A stretch of DNA of 35,258 nucleotides, taken from contig JAKARV010000020.1 of the NCBI GenBank assembly GCA_021819205.1, forward strand, positions 1 through 35,258, written 5' to 3'. Shown here one piece after another: positions 24,649 through 32,783 of this stretch (position 1 is its first letter; every line of letters starts with the position of its first letter). The notes beneath the pieces are model-generated. The model was not told the DNA's origin, did not search any database, and saw only the letters and a list, made by a program, of their open reading frames with translations. Position numbers and translations under genes: made by a program. Origin of the DNA: Actinomycetes bacterium (GTDB lineage: Bacteria > Actinomycetota > Acidimicrobiia > Acidimicrobiales > Acidimicrobiaceae).

Positions 24649-25283
24649 CCCCGCTGATTCGCGTTGGGAACATGGGAGATCGACCTAACTAGCCCGACTA
24701 CCTTTCCGACCACCTTGATCTGCCCGGTAACGTCTACCGGTTCTGCGAAGCTGGCATCTAAGCTGTTGCGCGCTTCGAGAAGAATCCGCCCGTCGCGCTT
24801 TCGCAGCACTTTGAGGGTTCCAATGTCATCGTCGAGGTTTGCCACCACGACGTCACCGTCGTTGGCGTCACTCTGCGGCCTGACTATTACCACGTCGCCG
24901 TCAAGTATGCCAAGGTCGATCATCGATTCGCCCCGTACTGTCAAGGCGAAGTTGTCGTCGCCAGAGGTGATGAACGGCGGAACTGCTAGCGGCTCACCGT
25001 GCTCCCGGTCGGCTAGAACCGAGAAGCCTGCACCTACCGAGGCCACCAGCGGAACCCGGCTGAACTTTGGTGCCTGGCTGTCGATTACCATCGCCCTGGA
25101 GCGGCTTGGATCGCGGTGAATTTTGCCCTCCGACTCAAGTTTGCGGAGGTGGTACTGGACCGTAGATGGAGACGACAGGCCGAGCTTCGTGCCGATCTCG
25201 CGCATCGACGGCGGATATCCCCGGGAATCGATGGTCTCGGCAATGAACATCAACATTCGGGAGCGCACATCGTGACGGGGCAT
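24645..25283 (-). CDS. lexA: SOS repressor LexA
   Basis: A 212-residue LexA. The N-terminal winged helix (RGYPPSMREIGTKLGLSSPSTVQYHLRKLE, residues 21-50) binds the SOS box. Self-cleavage occurs at an Ala-Gly bond, here A85-G86 in VGAGFSV, and the catalytic pair is S120 (RGESMID) and K158 (GTLKVL). ATG 25283 is preceded by AAAGGAAAG. A one-mismatch SOS box lies about 70 bases upstream, consistent with autorepression. It converges with dapE, with overlapping ends. Confidence 0.97.
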   Translation of the reverse strand: MPRHDVRSRMLMFIAETIDSRGYPPSMREIGTKLGLSSPSTVQYHLRKLESEGKIHRDPSRSRAMVIDSQAPKFSRVPLVASVGAGFSVLADREHGEPLAVPPFITSGDDNFALTVRGESMIDLGILDGDVVIVRPQSDANDGDVVVANLDDDIGTLKVLRKRDGRILLEARNSLDASFAEPVDVTGQIKVVGKVVGLVRSISHVPNANQRG

Positions 25284-25334
25284 GGCACCTACTTTCCTTT
25301 AACCGGCCTCCCTCGCCGGCGTCGATCATCCCTA

Positions 25335-25340
25335 AGTCTA
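25335..25340 (-). promoter_or_regulatory. Candidate -10 element for lexA
   Basis: TAGACT on the minus strand, about 50 bases before the lexA ATG. The SOS box at 25354-25367 lies 14-27 bases upstream of it, covering the -35 region, so bound LexA would block this promoter. Confidence 0.3.
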
Positions 25341-25353
25341 GCACTGCCGACTT

Positions 25354-25367
25354 CGAACGTCCGTACG
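25354..25367. promoter_or_regulatory. LexA operator (SOS box) between lexA and nrdR
   Basis: CGAAC-GTCC-GTACG matches the Gram-positive SOS box CGAACNNNNGTTCG at nine of ten fixed positions. It lies in the 143-base divergent interval, 71 bases from lexA and 60 from nrdR, next to candidate promoters on both sides. Confidence 0.75.
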
Positions 25368-25368
25368 G

Positions 25369-25396
25369 TACATTAAAATCTGCCAGCGGTTATGAT
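25369..25396 (+). promoter_or_regulatory. Candidate nrdR promoter
   Basis: TACATT (25369-25374) and TATGAT (25391-25396) with 16 bases between, 31 bases before the nrdR TTG. The SOS box ends two bases upstream of the -35 element. Confidence 0.4.
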
Positions 25397-25426
25397 GAAA
25401 CCAGTTCAGCGAAGGGGCGTTGGGTC

Positions 25427-25915
25427 TTGCGGTGCCCATACTGTGGTAATTCCGACGATCGGGTAGTCGAGTCGCGGCTGGTCGAGGAGGGTGAAGCGAT
25501 CCGGCGGAGGCGCGAGTGCGAAGCGTGCGGCCGCCGCTATACCACCTACGAGCGTGCTGCAAGCGTCCGGCTTCTGGTTTCTAAGCGTTCGGGGGAACGG
25601 GAGCCGTTTGACCGGGCCAAGGTGATCTCCGGGATCATGGCGGCGCTCAAAAACCGCCCTGTCGGGCGGGAGGTTGTCGAATCGGCGGTGGCTGAACTAG
25701 AAGAGAAGCTGCGTCTCCAGGGGGAAGAGGTTACCACGACCGAGATCGGGCTTGCAGTTCTCGAGGCACTCGCCAGAATCGACAAGGTGGCGTACCTCCG
25801 TTTCGCCTCGGTCTACAAGAACTTTACGGACGTTAACGATTTTCGGAGGGAGATGGTGGCGATTCAAGGACCGGTCAGGTTGCAGAAAGGGCAACATGGT
25901 GAGGAAGAGGAGTAA
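25427..25915 (+). CDS. nrdR: Transcriptional repressor NrdR
   Basis: Represses ribonucleotide reductase genes in response to ATP/dATP. The 162-residue protein has the N-terminal zinc ribbon C3-x2-C6 (MRCPYCG) and C31-x2-C34 (CEACGRRYTTYER). The ATP-cone (about 46-136) shows VSKRSGEREPFDRAKVISGI and IDKVAYLRFASVYKNF. TTG 25427 is the start: it gives the invariant MRCPYCG, and GAAGGGGCG lies upstream. Pairing with lexA is usual in actinomycetes. The last residues overlap the next gene by 20 bases. Confidence 0.96.
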   Translation: MRCPYCGNSDDRVVESRLVEEGEAIRRRRECEACGRRYTTYERAASVRLLVSKRSGEREPFDRAKVISGIMAALKNRPVGREVVESAVAELEEKLRLQGEEVTTTEIGLAVLEALARIDKVAYLRFASVYKNFTDVNDFRREMVAIQGPVRLQKGQHGEEEE

Positions 25916-26360
25916 GCGCGTCGAGATAGCCACCGACATTGCGGCGCCGGCAAGTATTGCATTCGATATTGTCGCTGACCCCCGCAACCATCCCAGGATC
26001 GACGGATCCGGCACTCTGACCGGCTTAATCTTCGGCCCCGAGCGGCTTGCGATGGGATCTCGCTTTGGCATGAAGATGCGGATGGTGGTTCCTTACCGCA
26101 TGACCAACGTAGTAATAGCCTTTGCCGAGGGTAGCGAGATTGGTTGGCGGCACCTCGGACGTCACGTCTGGCGCTATACCTTTGTTCCACTTGGTGACAA
26201 CTCGGTTCGGGTTACGGAGAGCTTTGAGTGGAACCGGTCACCCATTGGAGTTATCTACCCGGCGGCAGGGGTAGTCGGCAGGAACCTCCTCGCGATGAGG
26301 CGCACGCTTGGCGTTTTGAAAGAACTTGCAGAAGCGGAGTACCGCAAGAATTCAACTTAA
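25896..26360 (+). CDS. SRPBCC-fold protein (polyketide cyclase/START-like)
   Basis: A 154-residue protein of the SRPBCC superfamily, which has a hydrophobic ligand-binding cavity. It begins VEIATDIAAPASIAFDIVADPRNHPRIDGSG, the typical first strand and helices, continues with GMKMRMVVPYRMTNVVIAF and RYTFVPLGDNSVRVTESFEW, and ends with a long C-terminal helix. Actinobacterial relatives are annotated as dimethyladenosine- or cyclase-like, but ligand and role are unknown. ATG 25896 overlaps nrdR, with AGAAAGGG about six bases upstream. Its end overlaps the opposite-strand phosphatase by nine bases. Confidence 0.8.
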   Translation: MVRKRSKRVEIATDIAAPASIAFDIVADPRNHPRIDGSGTLTGLIFGPERLAMGSRFGMKMRMVVPYRMTNVVIAFAEGSEIGWRHLGRHVWRYTFVPLGDNSVRVTESFEWNRSPIGVIYPAAGVVGRNLLAMRRTLGVLKELAEAEYRKNST

Positions 26361-27134
26361 CCCGGCGTGTGCTGCCAAGACCCGTTTTGCAAGGGGGCCG
26401 AAGAGCATTGGACCGGAGGCAACCACGAGATCGCCACTGTCAAAGCCGTCAAGAGCAGTGTCGACCACCCCGCCAGCTTCGGAGACGATGAGAGCGGCGG
26501 CCGCGTGGTCCCAAAGTTTCAGTCCGGTCTCGTAGTAGCCATCGAGACGGCCGGCCGCCACCCAGCAGAGGTCTATGGCCGCCGCGCCAAAGCGGCGTAC
26601 GTCCCGAAAGTCGGGGACCAGATCGGCAAGGATGCGTCCTTGCAACCGCCGGCGCTCGGAGTCATAGCCAAAGCCGGTACCGATCAACGCCTGATCGAGG
26701 CGGGAGACACCGGTGACGGCGAGGCGGCGCCCGGATAGTTCGGCCCCCTGGCCCCGAACGGCAATGAACACCTCTTCCCTTGGGAAGTCGCAGACCACTC
26801 CAACTTCGATCACGCCCCCGACTTCGGCCGCAATTGAGATCGCGTAGTCGGGGATCCCGTAGGTGAAGTTCACGGTTCCATCGATCGGATCCAAGATCCA
26901 GCGGGTGGAGCCGGCGGAAGTCTCGTCGCCGCCAAACTCTTCGCCCAGCACTAAGTCGTGTGGCCGCTCGGCGGCAATTGCCGCCTTTATCGCCGCCTCT
27001 ACGGCCCTATCAGTTGCGGTTACTACATCTGTTGGACTGCTCTTGGTGGCGAGGACCTCCGTTGAACCGCTGGAGAGTTCGGACTTGGCAGCTGCAAGGG
27101 CTCGCATCGCGACGGCGAGGAGGTCGTGGTTCAT
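26352..27134 (-). CDS. Inositol monophosphatase family protein
   Basis: A 260-residue magnesium-dependent phosphatase of the IMPase family. The three metal-site motifs are present: GEE (E65-E66), DPIDGTVNF (D82, D85) and WDHAAA near residue 213. Members hydrolyse myo-inositol-1-phosphate, histidinol phosphate, fructose-1,6-bisphosphate or PAP; the precise substrate cannot be read from this sequence. Start ATG 27134. It is alone on its strand, between the SRPBCC gene and the threonine aldolase operon. Confidence 0.92.
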   Translation of the reverse strand: MNHDLLAVAMRALAAAKSELSSGSTEVLATKSSPTDVVTATDRAVEAAIKAAIAAERPHDLVLGEEFGGDETSAGSTRWILDPIDGTVNFTYGIPDYAISIAAEVGGVIEVGVVCDFPREEVFIAVRGQGAELSGRRLAVTGVSRLDQALIGTGFGYDSERRRLQGRILADLVPDFRDVRRFGAAAIDLCWVAAGRLDGYYETGLKLWDHAAAALIVSEAGGVVDTALDGFDSGDLVVASGPMLFGPLAKRVLAAHAGLS

Positions 27135-27209
27135 GGTCTTACGCTAGCTGGTGTGCGGAAGCCAGGTTGCTTGCCGGTGTCACTCTACGTAAAGTTCTAG
27201 AATCTCTTC

Positions 27210-28229
27210 ATGCTTATCGACCTGAGGTCCGATACTGTCACCATGCCGACACCAGAGATGCGAAGGGCCATTTTCGAGGCGGAGGTGGGCGACGACGGTT
27301 ATGGCGAGGATCCGTCAGTGCATGAGCTAGAGGAGCTAGGTGCTGCTTTCTTGGGTATGCCAGACGCAATCTTTGTTCCCTCTGGCACCATGGCGAATCA
27401 GATTGCACTGAGAACTTTCGCCCGGCCTGGTGAGGTAGTGATCGTTGGGGCAGGCGCTCATCTTCTCCAGTACGAACGGGGAGCGTCGGCAAAGAATGCT
27501 TTGGTCCAGTTCCACGCAGTCGACGACTCGTCGGGATATCCCAATCCGGAAGAAGTGGCTAAAGTGATCGGGCACTATCGTTTTCGTGGACATCCCGTCG
27601 CCCTCGTTGCCGTAGAGAACACGCACATGTCGTCGGGTGGGATGGCGATACCGCGAGACCAATTTGAAAGGCTTCTCGAGGCGGCCCAGGGGGTTCCTGT
27701 TTACATTGACGGAGCACGCATAGCGAATGCGCAGGTGACGCTGGGAGTCCCGGCAGCAGATATCGGACGCGGAGCGCAGATGGTCTCCATGTGCCTGTCG
27801 AAGGGGCTTGGGGCTCCGATGGGATCGGTTCTTGCCGGCTCTCGTGAACTCGTCGGACTGGCGAGGCAGGAGCGGGCGCTTTTGGGAGGGCGGCTACGGC
27901 AGATCGGGTTCATGGCGGCTGCGGGGGTCTATGCGCTGAGAAACAACGTCGAGCGGCTGGCCGACGATCACGTTCGCGCGCTCCGGCTGGCGACGATTCT
28001 TCGGGAGCGCCTAGGCGAGGAGGCGGTGGTGTCCCCGGTCCATTCCAATATGGTCCTGCTCCGGCACGATCGAGCTCCGGAGGCGGTCGCGCACCTGGCC
28101 GGAGAGGGCGTTCTTGCAAATGCGTTGTCGGAGCGCCTGGTTAGGTTTGTGACCCATATCGGGATATCTGACGAGGATATCGAGGTGGCGGCAGATCGGG
28201 TCTTGCTGTTAATCGCGGGTACCTCGTGA
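27210..28229 (+). CDS. ltaE: Low-specificity L-threonine aldolase
   Basis: A PLP enzyme of 339 residues that cleaves threonine or allo-threonine to glycine and acetaldehyde. It begins [19 protein letters not shown] and [10 protein letters not shown], both diagnostic, then [32 protein letters not shown] with PLP-binding Asp167, and Schiff-base K198 in [12 protein letters not shown]. Length is standard. ATG 27210 is the first gene of a tightly coupled trio; its stop overlaps the next GTG (28226-28229). Confidence 0.93.
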   Translation: MLIDLRSDTVTMPTPEMRRAIFEAEVGDDGYGEDPSVHELEELGAAFLGMPDAIFVPSGTMANQIALRTFARPGEVVIVGAGAHLLQYERGASAKNALVQFHAVDDSSGYPNPEEVAKVIGHYRFRGHPVALVAVENTHMSSGGMAIPRDQFERLLEAAQGVPVYIDGARIANAQVTLGVPAADIGRGAQMVSMCLSKGLGAPMGSVLAGSRELVGLARQERALLGGRLRQIGFMAAAGVYALRNNVERLADDHVRALRLATILRERLGEEAVVSPVHSNMVLLRHDRAPEAVAHLAGEGVLANALSERLVRFVTHIGISDEDIEVAADRVLLLIAGTS

Positions 28230-28930
28230 AGTTATACACTTCCCATCCCGAAGTCGCAATGGCGATCTTTGCCCATCCCGATGATGGGGAGGTCGCCTGT
28301 GGCGGCTCGCTGGCCTGGATGGCACAGAGTGGGACGAGGGTGGTATTGGTGGTGGTTACCCAAGGGGACAAGGGCGGAGGGATCGCCGACACCGAGGCGG
28401 TGGTGCAGCAACGGGGATTGGAGCTTCTCGATGCCGGGAAGATTCTCGGAATCGCCGACATAGTGCAGCTGAGCTATCAGGATGGAGAGGTTGAAAACGA
28501 CGCCGATCTTCGGCGGCGCCTGGTCTCGGTGATGCGGTCCTTCCGGCCTGAAGTGGTGTTCGCTCCAGATCCGACCGCGGTCTTCTTTGGGGAGACCTAC
28601 TACAACCATCGCGACCACCGCGAAGTCGGGTGGGCGGTGCTTGACGCCTCGTTCCCTTGTGCTACTCAAGCCGGTTACTTTCCGGAGGCCGGTAGGCCGC
28701 TCGATCGGGTGGAGCTTTTGTTGAGCGGTACCCTGGAGCCTAACTGTGCAATCTCCATCGAGGGTTTGCTGGAGAAGAAGGTCGAGGCGGTAAGGAGCCA
28801 CCACCTCCGGCTTGGGCATGTCGACGGGTTGATCGACGAGACGATTCGGTTGAGGGCGAGCGAGTCTGCGAAGGTGGCGGGGATTTCAGGAGCTGCAGAG
28901 CTCTTCAGACTGGTAAGAGGGGGGGCGTAG
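28226..28930 (+). CDS. PIG-L/LmbE family zinc deacetylase
   Basis: A 234-residue zinc-dependent N-deacetylase. The metal-binding signature is intact: AHPDDGE (H17, D19-D20) and NHRDHREVG (H128, H131). Relatives include MshB and Mca of mycothiol metabolism, BshB, and GlcNAc-phosphatidylinositol deacetylases; the 234-residue length is shorter than MshB (about 300) and closer to BshB- or LmbE-like forms. GTG 28226 overlaps the aldolase stop as GTGA, and its TAG overlaps the GTG of the next gene, so the three are one translation-coupled unit. Its substrate is unknown. Confidence 0.9.
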   Translation: MKLYTSHPEVAMAIFAHPDDGEVACGGSLAWMAQSGTRVVLVVVTQGDKGGGIADTEAVVQQRGLELLDAGKILGIADIVQLSYQDGEVENDADLRRRLVSVMRSFRPEVVFAPDPTAVFFGETYYNHRDHREVGWAVLDASFPCATQAGYFPEAGRPLDRVELLLSGTLEPNCAISIEGLLEKKVEAVRSHHLRLGHVDGLIDETIRLRASESAKVAGISGAAELFRLVRGGA

Positions 28931-29304
28931 TGCACGCGAACGTTCAGGTAGAGATTCGCGGTCCAGGCCATCACGAGCGCTCTGAACTCGCTTCCCGGGT
29001 GGTGGCGGTGCTCGTAGCTGCCGGTCGGGAGGTGGTGGTGGAGATGGACCTTCGGCCTCGGCTGGCTGCGGATATCGCTGCCGCGATAGACAGTGGAGCT
29101 ACTTCGGTGCTCCTTGACGGAGGCAGCTTTTACGCGCTTGCTTCCCGGCAAAAGCCCGATCAGGAGTCGGGGCTGCGGGTGGTGCTCCTGGCGACCGCCG
29201 ACTCTCTAGGTCTGTACGATTTGCAGCGCGTCTTGAGCGGGGAGGAGCTGAAGGCTCTCGAAGCGGCCGGGGTAGACGTGCACAATTCAAGCCAACCTAG
29301 TTAA
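28930..29304 (+). CDS. Unrecognised protein coupled to the PIG-L deacetylase
   Basis: A 124-residue soluble protein I do not recognise. It is predicted to be alpha/beta, with alternating strands and helices (VQVEIRG, ASRVVAVLVAAGREVVVEM, AADIAAAIDSGATSVLLDG, LRVVLLATAD), and has no cysteine and no membrane segment. GTG 28930 shares a base with the upstream stop (TAGTG), which argues that it is a real gene made together with the deacetylase. It could be a nucleotide-binding or partner protein, but there is no motif to support either. Confidence 0.65.
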   Translation: MHANVQVEIRGPGHHERSELASRVVAVLVAAGREVVVEMDLRPRLAADIAAAIDSGATSVLLDGGSFYALASRQKPDQESGLRVVLLATADSLGLYDLQRVLSGEELKALEAAGVDVHNSSQPS

Positions 29305-29441
29305 GCGGTCGAAGTAGAATAGTAGAGCTGACAAGTCCAGTCGGGAGATCTGGATGGGTGGCCGGTTTTCCGTCTCCAGCTCCCGTAGTAGACTTATGAC
29401 GTTGCCGGGGAGAGTGGTTCGGCTTCGGGAAAGGAGGAGGT

Positions 29442-29804
29442 ATGCCGCTTAACGAAGAGGAGCAGCGCATACTCCAAGAGATCGAGAAGACCTTTTACGA
29501 GAACGATCCAGCCTTTGCCGACCGGGTGCGATCTGAGACCGTATACAAGCATGCCGGCCGCAATCTTAAGTGGGCTGCTTTGGCCTTTATTCTTGGGCTT
29601 GCCTTTACCGTGCTTACCTTCACCACTTCGGTGGTGCTCGGCGGAGTTGGCTTCCTGGTGATGCTGGGCTCGTCGGTCGTCTTTGAGAAGAACTTGCGCA
29701 GGGTTGGCAGGGCGTCATTGCACGACCTTTCGGAGAAGCAGGGTAAGGGCCAGGGGTTCAAGTCGATGGGCAAGAGGCTCAGGGGCGAAGATCCCAAGGC
29801 TTGA
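29442..29804 (+). CDS. DUF3040 membrane protein
   Basis: A 120-residue actinobacterial DUF3040 protein. The N-terminus MPLNEEEQRILQEIEKTFYENDPAFADRV is the family hallmark; two adjacent membrane helices follow (about residues 44-60 and 63-80, LGLAFTVLTF and VLGGVGFLVMLG), then a basic tail (KGQGFKSMGKRLRG). It is often found near the cell-division cluster in actinomycetes; function unknown. The ATG is preceded by a very strong AAAGGAGGAGG, suggesting high expression. Confidence 0.9.
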   Translation: MPLNEEEQRILQEIEKTFYENDPAFADRVRSETVYKHAGRNLKWAALAFILGLAFTVLTFTTSVVLGGVGFLVMLGSSVVFEKNLRRVGRASLHDLSEKQGKGQGFKSMGKRLRGEDPKA

Positions 29805-29855
29805 CTTGATGCGGGTGCGATCGCAGGCCCGGAGCGTGGCAGGGCGGAGGTGGGT

Positions 29856-30071
29856 TTGCAACGGGTTGTGGTGGTGCTTGCCGAAGCTGCCAGACAGCTC
29901 TGGGCGATAACTTTTGGGGCGAGGGGGACTCGGCGATCAAACGGATCGGTAAGGGCGTGGCTGCGATTCCGTCGCGACACCATAGCGGGTGAAGGCGGAA
30001 GGGTGACGTTGGCGCAGCTAGTCGGATTTCTTCTCTGGGCGGCTAACGAGCGACGCCAGTGGAGGTTATAG
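29856..30071 (+). CDS. Small basic protein, unknown
   Basis: A possible 71-residue basic protein (MQRVVVVLAEAARQLWAITF...). TTG 29856 is favoured because GGCGGAGG lies five bases upstream; GTG 29850 in the same frame would sit on that site. The only features are an N-terminal hydrophobic stretch, many arginines and a Trp-rich end (LLWAANERRQWRL). It follows the DUF3040 gene by about 50 bases and may share its transcript. No family recognised. Confidence 0.4.
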   Translation: MQRVVVVLAEAARQLWAITFGARGTRRSNGSVRAWLRFRRDTIAGEGGRVTLAQLVGFLLWAANERRQWRL

Positions 30072-30261
30072 ACTGACCGTCGTGGCTGTAGCGCCGGTGA
30101 CCGCAAGCCCCGCCTCGGGGAGGTTCGCTTTCACCCCGCGGGGGGATGTTGTTTCTGCACCGCTTAACCATGTCCGCTCCTTCAGGTCCTGGTTCATTCG
30201 TGGTCGCGGACGCTGGTTCTGTACCGACCCGAACCGCGAGAGTCGACTAGGCCGGTAGACG

Positions 30262-30783
30262 GTGCCCAGCGTCCTCGTATTGAACGTCAGTTACGAGGCG
30301 CTGTGCGTGGTCTCGACCCGCAGGGCGGTTGGCCTGCTTATGGTGGAGAAGGCGGAGATGGTCACGGGGACCGGAAGGACGCTCCACTCATCCCGCCTGG
30401 ATCTTCCGGAACCTTCGGTGGTGAAGCTTACCTACTACGTCAACGTCCCTCAGATCAGAAGGATCGCGCTGACGAAGAAGGCGATTTTTGCTCGCGATCA
30501 CTACCGTTGCCAGTACTGCGGTGCCTCGGCCGAGAACGTGGATCATGTGGTGCCAAAGAGCCGGGGCGGCCCGCACTCCTGGGATAACGTGGTGGCGGCT
30601 TGCCGCTCGTGCAACTCGCGGAAGCGCGACCGTCTTCTCTCGGAGACCAACCTTATTTTGCGGACTGAGCCGCGCGCTCCAGCCGGCCGGGGGTGGTCGA
30701 TTGCGGTTCGAGGTGGTGTAAGGGACGAGTGGATGCCTTACCTGCTCGAAGTTCATTTTCCAAGGATTGCGGCTACCGGCTAG
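30262..30783 (+). CDS. HNH endonuclease domain protein
   Basis: A 173-residue protein of the actinobacterial HNH type. The N-terminal part (VLVLNVSYEALCVVSTRRAVGLLMVEKAEMV) is the conserved segment preceding the nuclease domain in this group. The HNH motif is complete: YRCQYCG, then VDHVVPKSRGGPHSWDNVVAACRSCNSRK, with two CxxC zinc pairs. The physiological role of this stand-alone family is unknown. GTG 30262 is the only possible start, since an in-frame TAG lies two codons upstream. Confidence 0.88.
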   Translation: MPSVLVLNVSYEALCVVSTRRAVGLLMVEKAEMVTGTGRTLHSSRLDLPEPSVVKLTYYVNVPQIRRIALTKKAIFARDHYRCQYCGASAENVDHVVPKSRGGPHSWDNVVAACRSCNSRKRDRLLSETNLILRTEPRAPAGRGWSIAVRGGVRDEWMPYLLEVHFPRIAATG

Positions 30784-31297
30784 GCGTCTTGTTTGGGCTT
30801 GGGCACGCGTTTCGGGGCCTTGTCGCGGACGGCGAGCGGTCGTTAATCGGGAGGTGGATGCCGTTCGCGTACGGAAGTTGGGGTGCGGTCTGGCGAGCTT
30901 TTGGACGCGACGAGTTTGAGGTATCGCACTAGCCTGCGGGAGAAAGCGACAACAAGGAGTTGTAGGCAAGCAGCTTTGGGCCATCTTTGCAAAGCGGGAG
31001 CCACAAGCGACCGCGCGACTGGCGGTCGTCTCGACGGCATTACCACCGACGCAGCAATTTCTCGGTTCGGCGACAGCCAGCCGAAGTGCCGATTGGTCCG
31101 GTCTTTTACCCGCGACCGCGGCGGTTTCCGGCCAATTTGCCGGCTGGTGTACGGGCGCTTTCAATGCGGGAAGCTTGGGGTTGGTTCGATCTCACGCAAC
31201 GATCGGGCTGCGGACCTTGATACCAGCAACCTGGCTACCAGGTGGCGCCCGTGGGGTCAGCCACAACCCAAAATCGAAGTCGACAGGGAACTCTAAC
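30784..31297. other. Gap before the hydrolase-regulator pair
   Basis: About 510 bases without a supported gene. Frames of up to 137 codons exist but show no family motif, no ribosome site and unusual composition. The palindromic operator begins at its right-hand edge. Confidence 0.4.
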
Positions 31298-31321
31298 GGA
31301 ACTAGCCTATAGGCTAGGTCC
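31298..31321. promoter_or_regulatory. 24-base near-perfect palindrome, candidate TetR operator
   Basis: The core CTAGCCTATAGGCTAG (31302-31317) is a perfect palindrome. After one mismatched pair it continues for three more pairs (GGA at 31298-31300 with TCC at 31319-31321). It lies 27 bases upstream of the favoured hydrolase start. Size, symmetry and position are typical of a TetR-family dimer site, and a TetR gene is the second gene of the unit. Confidence 0.65.
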
Positions 31322-31348
31322 ATTAGCTTGACCGAGGAGGCGACAGAA

Positions 31349-32170
31349 TTGACGACAGAACCCGACGCGGCACAATTTTTGGAAAATGGCGAAGGGCGGG
31401 TCGCATACGAAGTAAGCGGCGCTGGGCCGCTGGTGGTTTGTTTACCGGGCATGGGTGAGTTGCGAAGCCTCTATCGGTTGACCGCCCCGGCGTTGGCAGC
31501 AGCTGGATTCCAGGTGGCGGCGATGGATCTGCGCGGCCACGGCGACAGCGACGCCACGTTCAGGAGCTATGACGATGTTGCCGCCAGCAGAGACGCTCTC
31601 GCGCTTGTCGAGTATCTTGGCGGGCCTGCCGTTCTCATTGGCAGCTCGATGGGGGCCGGCGCTGCAGTGTGGGCCGCAGCAGAGCGGCCCGAGGTAGTTA
31701 GCGGGCTGGTGCTGATCGGGCCCTTCGTGCGGGACCCTCCGGCGAATTCAATTTCTTCGGCGTTTTTTCGCGTAGCGATGTGCGGTCCCTGGGCACCTGC
31801 ATTGTGGACGGCGTACCTGCCGAAGCTTTATCCCGGGCGACGTCCCACCGATTTTGCCGATCACCGCCTTGCGATTGCCGCCAGCATGCGCCGGCCAGGG
31901 CATTCCCGAGCATTTAGGCAGACCACCCGCACCAGCCACGCGGCGGTCGAGGCCCGGCTGCAAGAGGTTGTCGCGCCCACCTTGGTGGTGATGGGTGGGC
32001 GGGATCCGGACTTCCCAGATCCCGAGGAAGAGGCACGCTTTATCGCAGGGCTCCTGGACGCCGATGTGCTGGTTGTCCCGGACGCGGGCCATTATCCCCA
32101 TGTCGAGTACCCGGAAGTGGTCAATCCGGTCATTATCGACTTCGTCGAGCGGGTGACTGATCGTGGCTAG
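31349..32170 (+). CDS. Alpha/beta-fold hydrolase
   Basis: A 273-residue alpha/beta hydrolase. The nucleophile is S100 in the elbow IGSSMGAGA; GRDPDFPDPEEE holds the probable acid, and AGHYPHVEYPE the catalytic His. LRGHGDS follows the second strand as usual. Substrate unknown: esterases, lactonases and haloperoxidase-like enzymes share this pattern. I favour TTG 31349 because GAGGAGG (31334-31340) lies eight bases before it; TTG 31328 is also in frame. Its end overlaps the TetR gene by eight bases, so the pair is co-translated and probably co-regulated through the upstream palindrome. Confidence 0.9.
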   Translation: MTTEPDAAQFLENGEGRVAYEVSGAGPLVVCLPGMGELRSLYRLTAPALAAAGFQVAAMDLRGHGDSDATFRSYDDVAASRDALALVEYLGGPAVLIGSSMGAGAAVWAAAERPEVVSGLVLIGPFVRDPPANSISSAFFRVAMCGPWAPALWTAYLPKLYPGRRPTDFADHRLAIAASMRRPGHSRAFRQTTRTSHAAVEARLQEVVAPTLVVMGGRDPDFPDPEEEARFIAGLLDADVLVVPDAGHYPHVEYPEVVNPVIIDFVERVTDRG

Positions 32171-32783
32171 GGCCGGGCTGTCTCACGACATCGTGGTAGC
32201 TGAGGCTGCCGCGGTCGCCGACGAGATTGGTTGGGAGCGGCTCAATTTGGCCCTGATCGCGGAGAGGCTTGGGGTAAAGCTTCCGAGCCTGTACAAGCAC
32301 ATTGCAAGCCTTGACGGCTTGCGTCGGGACCTAGCCGTGATCGGGACCCGCGAGCTTGCCGATGTTCTTAGCGCGTCCGCGGTAGGGCGCGCTCGCACCG
32401 ATGCACTGCACGCAGTCGCCAAGGCTTACCGCAGATTTGCGTTGGAGCATCCGGGCCGGTACGCGGCAACCGTGCGGGCTCCGGCTTCTGACGACCTCGA
32501 GCATGGAGAGGCGGCCGACTCTGTCCTTCGCATTGTCTTCGCAGTTCTTGCCGGATACGGCTTGGCCGGTGACGACGTCATTGATGCAACCCGCTCGCTG
32601 CGTGCCGGGTTGCATGGGTTTGTCGCCCTCGAAGCTGGTGGCGGGTTCGCGATCGCCCGCGACGTAGAGAGCAGCTTTAACCGGCTCATTGAGGCGTTCG
32701 ACTCGGCCTTCGCAAGCTGGGCGAACTCAATCTACGGCTCGCCGGCTTCCGTTGCGCGAGAGCACGTCGAATGGCCAAAGTAA
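32163..32783 (+). CDS. TetR family regulator with WHG domain
   Basis: A 206-residue regulator. The N-terminal helix-turn-helix is VVAEAAAVADEIGWERLNLALIAERLGVKLPSLYKHIASLDGLRRDL (residues about 9-56). The C-terminal ligand domain is of the WHG type (PF13305): HAVAKAYRRFALEHPGRYAATV, and SLRAGLHGFVALEAGGGFA near residue 150. GTG 32163 overlaps the hydrolase stop. Probably represses its own operon until a ligand, perhaps the hydrolase substrate, binds; the operator would be at 31298-31321. Confidence 0.9.
   Translation: MARAGLSHDIVVAEAAAVADEIGWERLNLALIAERLGVKLPSLYKHIASLDGLRRDLAVIGTRELADVLSASAVGRARTDALHAVAKAYRRFALEHPGRYAATVRAPASDDLEHGEAADSVLRIVFAVLAGYGLAGDDVIDATRSLRAGLHGFVALEAGGGFAIARDVESSFNRLIEAFDSAFASWANSIYGSPASVAREHVEWPK

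Noticed and set aside
30108-30120. CCCCG-CCT-CGGGG hairpin before the HNH gene
   Set aside because: A short stem in GC-rich DNA with no T-tract and no second supporting structure; chance is likely.
30883-31296. 137-codon plus-strand frame in the gap before the hydrolase
   Set aside because: No ribosome site, no recognisable domain, Arg/Ser-rich composition typical of noncoding frames.
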